64,000 bases of DNA from an uncultured Porphyromonadaceae bacterium. Lineage in GTDB: Bacteria; Bacteroidota; Bacteroidia; Bacteroidales; Muribaculaceae. This document shows, piece by piece, positions 59,842-64,000 of this stretch. Below the pieces are notes generated by a model. The model was not told the origin of the DNA, searched no databases, and worked only from the letters and a program-made list of their open reading frames with translations. The position numbers and the translations under genes are program-made. The DNA lies in NCBI GenBank assembly GCA_937892215.1, contig CALAVE010000061.1, positions 1 to 64,000 of the forward strand, in the 5' to 3' direction. Position 1 is the first letter of the stretch, and each line of letters opens with the position of its first letter.

Positions 59842-61902
59842 TCAGATATCGTATTTCAGAATCAGTTTGTAATTCCGTCCCGGCATGGGGTAGTTGTGAA
59901 TCACATCGTACTGCTGATTGAGCACATTGTTCACCTCGCACGTAATCCTGAGCGAAGTCTTGCCCAGACGCAGGCGGTAACCGGCCGAAAGGTCGTGGGT
60001 GTACCACGGTTGCTCATAGTTAGCCTTGATATTGGAACTTGCGTGATAACGCTCACCCACGTAGATGAAACTGTAGTTCACGTCCAGTTCGCGCCAGCCC
60101 AGATGTGCCACCGCGCTGCCACTGTGCCAAGGGATGTACGCTATCTGGCCGCGATATGTTCCGCCATCGCCGGTGTCGGTAGGGTCGGTATAGTCCTGCG
60201 CCCGCTGATAGGTGTAATTGAGCGTCCCGTCGAGCGTGAGTTCGCGTGTTAGCCGCATAGCAATGCGTGCCGTAAGGTCAATTCCGCGAATTTTCACGGT
60301 GCCTATGTTCATCATCATCCAGCGGTACTGCCCGTTGCCCTTGGGTATGGCTATTATCTTATCGGTCACACGGTTGTAGTACGCGTCGGCAGTGAGTCGC
60401 AACGCGCTCACGAAGTCGGTGTCGCTCATCCGCTGGTACTGCAGTCCCACGTTCCACTGGTGGGCATACTCCGGATTGAGCGAAGCATTGCCTATGTCGG
60501 TGTAATACAGGTCGTTGAACGTGGGCATCCGGAATATCTTCTTGTAGAAGGCGCGAATGTTCAGGTCGTGCGCCTCCATGGGGCGGTAACTGAGGAACAC
60601 AGCCGGAGTCCACTTGTTCAGGGACTTGCTGTGACGTGCCAGCACATCGCCGTTGTAACGGCTGCTGTAGCGGTCGTTCACCAGGGTATAGAGCAGGCTC
60701 GCCTGAGCCTTGAGTCCGCCGATAGTGTAGGCCGTAGCCAGCGCGCTCAGCAGCGTGTGGCGCGTGGGGTACGAGAAGTTGGTGAGCGTGGAGTTCAGGT
60801 AGTTCCACTTGTAATCCACACTAAGGTTCACAGCCCAGTCGCGAAGCAGCTCCACCTTATTGGCCGCCGACAAATAAGCCTCGTCCTGCCAGAACTTATT
60901 GTCGAGATACATCAGCGTGGTGTCGGGGTTGAGATAGCGCATATAGTCGCGCGCGTACTTGGCGTTCACCATCAGTTCGTATCGGTCGGTGACACGGGTC
61001 TGGTAACGACCCTGGGCGAAGAAGTTGCGGTCCCACTGTCGCTGCGACGCCTTCCACACGTTGTTCACTATGGCACCGGGAATGCCTTTCTCGCTGTCGT
61101 AGTAATATACCTTAGCGTTCCACAGACCACAGTCGGTGTGGCCGAATACTGTGCCTTCCACCCGTAGCGCCCCGATGTCGCCGTTCTGGCGCACCGCCGT
61201 GGTGTCCCACGCAAGCGTGCCGTCACTGAAGACCTTGTGATAACGAAACTTGTAGCGCCCCGTGGCAAAGGTGTATTCAGCGTTCAGAGCCACGCTCACA
61301 CGCTCGCCGGCTTTCCATTCCCAGCGCACCGATGGGTTAGCCAGACCGAATGAGCCGGTGCGGAACGTGACGTTCAGATTGTGACGCTTACCGTCGCTGA
61401 ACACGGGGCGACGAGTGCGCAGATAGATGCTTCCGGCCGAGCCGAAGTCGCGCGCGGGCTGGAAAATCTCGCTTTTCTGCCCGTTATAGAGCGAAATCTC
61501 ATCGATGTTGTCGAGCGAGAACTTACCCAGGTCAATCTGCCCGTTCTGAGCGTTGCCCAACTGGATGCCGTCGTAGAACACGCCCATGTGGTTGCTGCCC
61601 ATGCTGCGCATATCCACAGTCTTGATGCCGCCCACGCCGCCGTAGTCCTTGAGTTGCACACCGGCAAAGTAGCGCACGGCATCGGCCACCGAGTGGCTGT
61701 TTAGCCGCTCCAGTTGCTTGCCGCTGAGCGTCTGCGCCGGAATCACCTCCGCGTATGGCCGGGTGGCGTACACCGTGACGTTGCTCAGATACTGCATGGA
61801 GTCGAGCCTACTCGGCAAGCGGCCCACGCTGTCCTGAGCGCAGGTACACATAGCCGTAACGGCCACGGTCAGCAATAATAGTAATGTTCTGTAAAAACGC
61901 AT
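59842..61902 (-). CDS. btuB: TonB-dependent cobalamin receptor BtuB
   Basis: 686 residues from the ATG 61900-61902 (signal peptide MRFYRTLLLLLTVAVTAMCTCA). Imports cobamides across the outer membrane. Plug domain: LSGKQLERLNSHSVADAVRY, FAGVQLKDYGGVGGIKTVDM, FYDGIQLGNAQNGQIDLGKF. The 22-strand barrel follows with FNDLYYTDIGNASLNPEYAH as the conserved extracellular signature, ending in YKLILKYDI. No N-terminal carboxypeptidase-like domain, unlike SusC types. The cobalamin riboswitch lies ~45 nt upstream. First gene of the B12 uptake operon. Confidence 0.95.
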   Translation of the reverse strand: MRFYRTLLLLLTVAVTAMCTCAQDSVGRLPSRLDSMQYLSNVTVYATRPYAEVIPAQTLSGKQLERLNSHSVADAVRYFAGVQLKDYGGVGGIKTVDMRSMGSNHMGVFYDGIQLGNAQNGQIDLGKFSLDNIDEISLYNGQKSEIFQPARDFGSAGSIYLRTRRPVFSDGKRHNLNVTFRTGSFGLANPSVRWEWKAGERVSVALNAEYTFATGRYKFRYHKVFSDGTLAWDTTAVRQNGDIGALRVEGTVFGHTDCGLWNAKVYYYDSEKGIPGAIVNNVWKASQRQWDRNFFAQGRYQTRVTDRYELMVNAKYARDYMRYLNPDTTLMYLDNKFWQDEAYLSAANKVELLRDWAVNLSVDYKWNYLNSTLTNFSYPTRHTLLSALATAYTIGGLKAQASLLYTLVNDRYSSRYNGDVLARHSKSLNKWTPAVFLSYRPMEAHDLNIRAFYKKIFRMPTFNDLYYTDIGNASLNPEYAHQWNVGLQYQRMSDTDFVSALRLTADAYYNRVTDKIIAIPKGNGQYRWMMMNIGTVKIRGIDLTARIAMRLTRELTLDGTLNYTYQRAQDYTDPTDTGDGGTYRGQIAYIPWHSGSAVAHLGWRELDVNYSFIYVGERYHASSNIKANYEQPWYTHDLSAGYRLRLGKTSLRITCEVNNVLNQQYDVIHNYPMPGRNYKLILKYDI

Positions 61903-61946
61903 AACTTCTGCCTTAACGCCCTTGTTCCCGAAGGCGGTTAAAACCA

Positions 61947-62192
61947 TCGTGACCTGGCAGGTCTTCTGACTCGCTCTCTCGCTTTCACACCACGCGGCCG
62001 CACCTTCCCGTCGTTTTCAGCCGTCCACACTTGGCATCGCGCCTCGTGACTGGCAATGGCAGTGGATTTTGCAACTCGCGTGCTTCACGCGGCCTCACAG
62101 GCTCACGGAAGAAGATAACTCACAGCAGCGGACACTGTCGGGGACTCGCACCCCGTTCCCTTTTCACCGCCCACAACAGGGCGGCACCAAAT
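61947..62192 (-). ncRNA. Cobalamin riboswitch of the btuB operon
   Basis: On the minus strand: GGTGCCGCCC start, AAAAGGGAACGGGGTGCGAG, ACAGTGTCCGCTGCTGTGAG, and the B12 box GAGTCAGAAGACCTGCC (61957-61973), all in the class I order. It ends close to the ribosome-binding region of btuB, which suggests control of translation initiation, in contrast to the long gap after the other riboswitch at 22262. Confidence 0.95.
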
Positions 62193-62198
62193 CCGCCA

Positions 62199-62229
62199 CA
62201 AAGTTACTGTTTTTTTTGAACAATAGCAA
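62199..62229 (-). promoter_or_regulatory. Promoter of the btuB operon
   Basis: TTG (62227-62229), 20 nt, TAACTTTG (62199-62206) on the minus strand; starts the transcript at the riboswitch. Confidence 0.78.
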
Positions 62230-62236
62230 CGGATAA

Positions 62237-62421
62237 TCCCGAATCGGTCATTAGTATTTATGTCAGAACAGATTTTATTTTGAGAAGATTGCGAAGAGAT
62301 TGTCGAAGGCATAGCGGGCTATGGCGAGACAATTTCTGAAGCAAGATGCCGAAAGAAAACTGTTGTGGCATAAATAGACTTTCTTAAACAGCCTTTTGTC
62401 GGCCTAATGGCCGATTTGGGA
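62237..62421. repeat. 185-nt long imperfect inverted repeat (MITE-like)
   Basis: Termini TCCCGAATCGGTCATTAG (62237-62254) and CTAATGGCCGATTTGGGA (62404-62421) are reverse complements with two mismatches. Inner arms pair further: TATTTATGTCAGAACAG with CTGTTGTGGCATAAATA. The centre is TTGTC...CATAGC-gg-GCTATG...GACAA (62300-62333). No reading frame. The length and the GGGCTA central hairpin parallel the element at 9819-10002, though sequences differ. A 15-nt piece of its end recurs at 1796-1810. Confidence 0.75.
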
Positions 62422-62485
62422 TAGAGCCAAAACCATCTGTCACAATCACGGCAAGACCCATTGTGGCCGATTCAGGTGTAATGCA

Positions 62486-62520
62486 AGGAAGGTGGCACCC
62501 CCTACGGGCACCACCCTCCT
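62486..62520 (-). terminator. Hairpin after the edge surface protein
   Basis: AGGA-a-GGTGG (62486-62495) with CCACC-c-TCCT (62511-62520), plus inner CCC/GGG. Thirty nt past the stop codon; tail not strongly T-rich. Confidence 0.6.
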
Positions 62521-62552
62521 GATATTTCACTGAGTATTTTCTACTCTGATTA

Positions 62553-64000
62553 TTACTTCACAACCTTGCGAGTTGCCTTGCTACCGTCGGTGTAAGTGGT
62601 AACAACCACGTTAACGCCACTGAACGGCTCTTCGCTTGCCACACCCAGAGTGTTGTAGTAGAGTACACGCTCCACAGCCTTATCGGCCTTGAGTTCCTCA
62701 ACACCGGTCGAAACCGAAGCAATCTTAACTTCGATAGGAGCAGCCTCTGAGAAGGCATCCTCCGGCGAAATGGTGATTGTGGTCTCACCGGCATTTGCCT
62801 TACGCTTGATGCGGGCAGGTGCTCCGGCAGGCTCTTCTGCGGCGGGCTCGTAGCTGATAGTGAGCGTACCTATACCTTGGGCGTTAACACCACTATCCAC
62901 AACCTTCACCTCGTCGTTGTCGCATTCCACCTTCAGAGTCTTGACGGTTGCTGTGTTAGGCACCACCTGATAAGTTAGTTCCTCAGGTTCACCCTCCACG
63001 AGTTCTTCAATGTTGGTGTTACCCTTGCGCACACGCAGCTCGGTCACAGGCACCACTGTGGCACCTGCCTTGATTTCAACAGTTCCGATGCTCTGACGGT
63101 TACCGAATATGTTCTGGAAATGGAATGTGTGCTTACCGGCCTTGAGCGGAATCATCACCCACTGGTCTCCGGCCTCGCTGTTAACCATCTTGTCCACATA
63201 CCAGTTCATATTATAGTCACCCTCACTGGCTGACTGGAGATTCGGCCAGCAGAACAGAGTGTCGTTAGCAGTTCCGTCGGGCAGCAGTGTGCTTGTCCAC
63301 TGCGTCGGGTCATTGATAACGTCGTAGAACTCAGCCTTATCCCAACAGTCGGTTCCGGCCACGCCCTTGTTAGCGTACATAGTGCGCTGATTTCTCAGCA
63401 GGCTCGGGTAAGACTTCTGGTTAGTCTTCACCACGTTACCATCCACGCTCAGCACATAGGCGCCACCCGCGTAACGACGGCTCCAAACCATCTTGTTGCC
63501 TTCCGGAGTGAGCACTACGCCATGGTCACCGTTGCCGTTAATTCCGCTCTGCGCGTAAACCCAGCGCTGGCATGTAGCCAAGTTAACAGACGCGTAAACA
63601 TCGTTAGGGACAGTGACGGTGTAGTTATACCATGCGCCGTAGTAGTTGGCCGCCTGCTCGTGTGTCCACGGATTAGAGCCGTTAGCGTCATTTTCCAGAC
63701 CACCGTTCACATCGGCGGGAGTAGCACCCCAGCCGCCTGCGCCGTGATACTGCTCAACGATGCCATATTCCAGACCGCTTGTAGCGCCCATAGCCGCCAT
63801 CTCGTCGGTAAGATTCACGCTATTGTATCCACCGGTGAGCAGCAGGCTGTCAACGTCGGTACGACGCCAGTGAGTGGATTCCCAGTTATCGCGGGCCTGA
63901 TAGCTCCAGTAGCCAACGCCGTTGCCGCCATGGTCATACATGTGGCTTGGTATAATAACCGAACCGTTAGGAGTGAGGCTGCGCTCGTTGGGAAGATCTT
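62553..64000 (-). CDS. Surface protein with the CotH-associated module (5' part outside the window)
   Basis: 481 residues visible; the frame is open to the right edge. The visible part equals the second half of the repeated module of the giant protein: GGNGVGYWSYQARDNW, ADVNGGLENDANGSNPWTHE, YYGAWYNYTVTV, GNKMVWSRRYAGGAYVLSVD, DPTQWTSTLLPDGTANDTLF, KAGKHTFHFQNIFGNRQSIG, a Big-like stretch, then the same C-terminal sorting-type domain (VLYYNTLGVASEEPFSGVNV, VVTTYTDGS). Whether a CotH domain precedes it cannot be seen. Confidence 0.85.
   Translation of the reverse strand, partial: DLPNERSLTPNGSVIIPSHMYDHGGNGVGYWSYQARDNWESTHWRRTDVDSLLLTGGYNSVNLTDEMAAMGATSGLEYGIVEQYHGAGGWGATPADVNGGLENDANGSNPWTHEQAANYYGAWYNYTVTVPNDVYASVNLATCQRWVYAQSGINGNGDHGVVLTPEGNKMVWSRRYAGGAYVLSVDGNVVKTNQKSYPSLLRNQRTMYANKGVAGTDCWDKAEFYDVINDPTQWTSTLLPDGTANDTLFCWPNLQSASEGDYNMNWYVDKMVNSEAGDQWVMIPLKAGKHTFHFQNIFGNRQSIGTVEIKAGATVVPVTELRVRKGNTNIEELVEGEPEELTYQVVPNTATVKTLKVECDNDEVKVVDSGVNAQGIGTLTISYEPAAEEPAGAPARIKRKANAGETTITISPEDAFSEAAPIEVKIASVSTGVEELKADKAVERVLYYNTLGVASEEPFSGVNVVVTTYTDGSKATRKVVK

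Overview
This window comes from the chromosome of a moderately GC-rich anaerobic gut Bacteroidales. Muribaculaceae or a relative is my best guess, and that is inference. The evidence is: many promoters of the Bacteroidetes type (TTG or TTTG, 19-20 nt, TAnnTTTG); little use of Shine-Dalgarno sites; families largely restricted to Bacteroidetes (BtuG, DUF4465, DUF4199, tandem deoxynucleoside kinases, an HU / mS38-like / RNase G cluster); large secreted proteins with dockerin-like or type IX-like C-termini; and anaerobic NrdD/NrdG.

Layout. 1-5.4 kb: 5' end of parC, apbE, then rng, a 30-residue mS38-like protein and HU on the minus strand, and asnA. 5.4-6.3 kb: a decayed secreted-protein gene. 6.3-9.8 kb: arginine deiminase operon arcABC. 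9.8-10.0 kb: a 184-nt long inverted-repeat element. 10.1-18.2 kb: plus-strand envelope block (secreted protein, SufT-like protein, lpxH, mgtC, a CPA2 antiporter, an AsmA-like protein, an M23/LysM hydrolase). 18.3-20.6 kb: higBA, a DUF4143-type ATPase behind a repeated palindromic operator, tRNA-Leu(UAG). 20.8-22.1 kb: glyA. 22.2-26.4 kb: a cobalamin riboswitch in front of a 1212-residue BspA-like repeat protein. 26.5-30.6 kb: a secreted beta-propeller, an orphan terminase-like gene, and a palindrome-rich gene-free stretch. 30.6-42.3 kb, minus strand: membrane-anchored propeller, acyltransferase, dockerin-bearing repeat protein, GH13 amylase, recG, ispD, two small envelope proteins, a glycosyltransferase and DUF4199. 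42.8-53.4 kb: a 1812-residue CotH-type protein and a shorter paralogue around nrdDG. 53.6-56.4 kb: two deoxynucleoside kinases and an archaeal-type ATPase. 56.6-62.2 kb: vitamin B12 uptake locus (riboswitch, btuB, btuG, two accessory surface proteins). 62.2-64 kb: a second long inverted-repeat element (185 nt) and the 3' part of a protein built from the same module as the giant CotH protein.

Two themes link the window. First, B12 capture: two cobalamin riboswitches 40 kb apart, one on a classical btuB-btuG locus and one on a BspA-like surface protein not normally listed as a B12 gene. Second, the cell surface: four proteins share one ~40-residue C-terminal sorting-type domain, three others share a dockerin-like EF-hand pair, and a ~570-residue module recurs in two proteins. 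The most promising undescribed items are the riboswitch-controlled BspA-like protein, the repeated module of the CotH-associated proteins, the two structurally analogous ~185-nt inverted-repeat elements, and the private upstream repeats of the two orphan ATPases.
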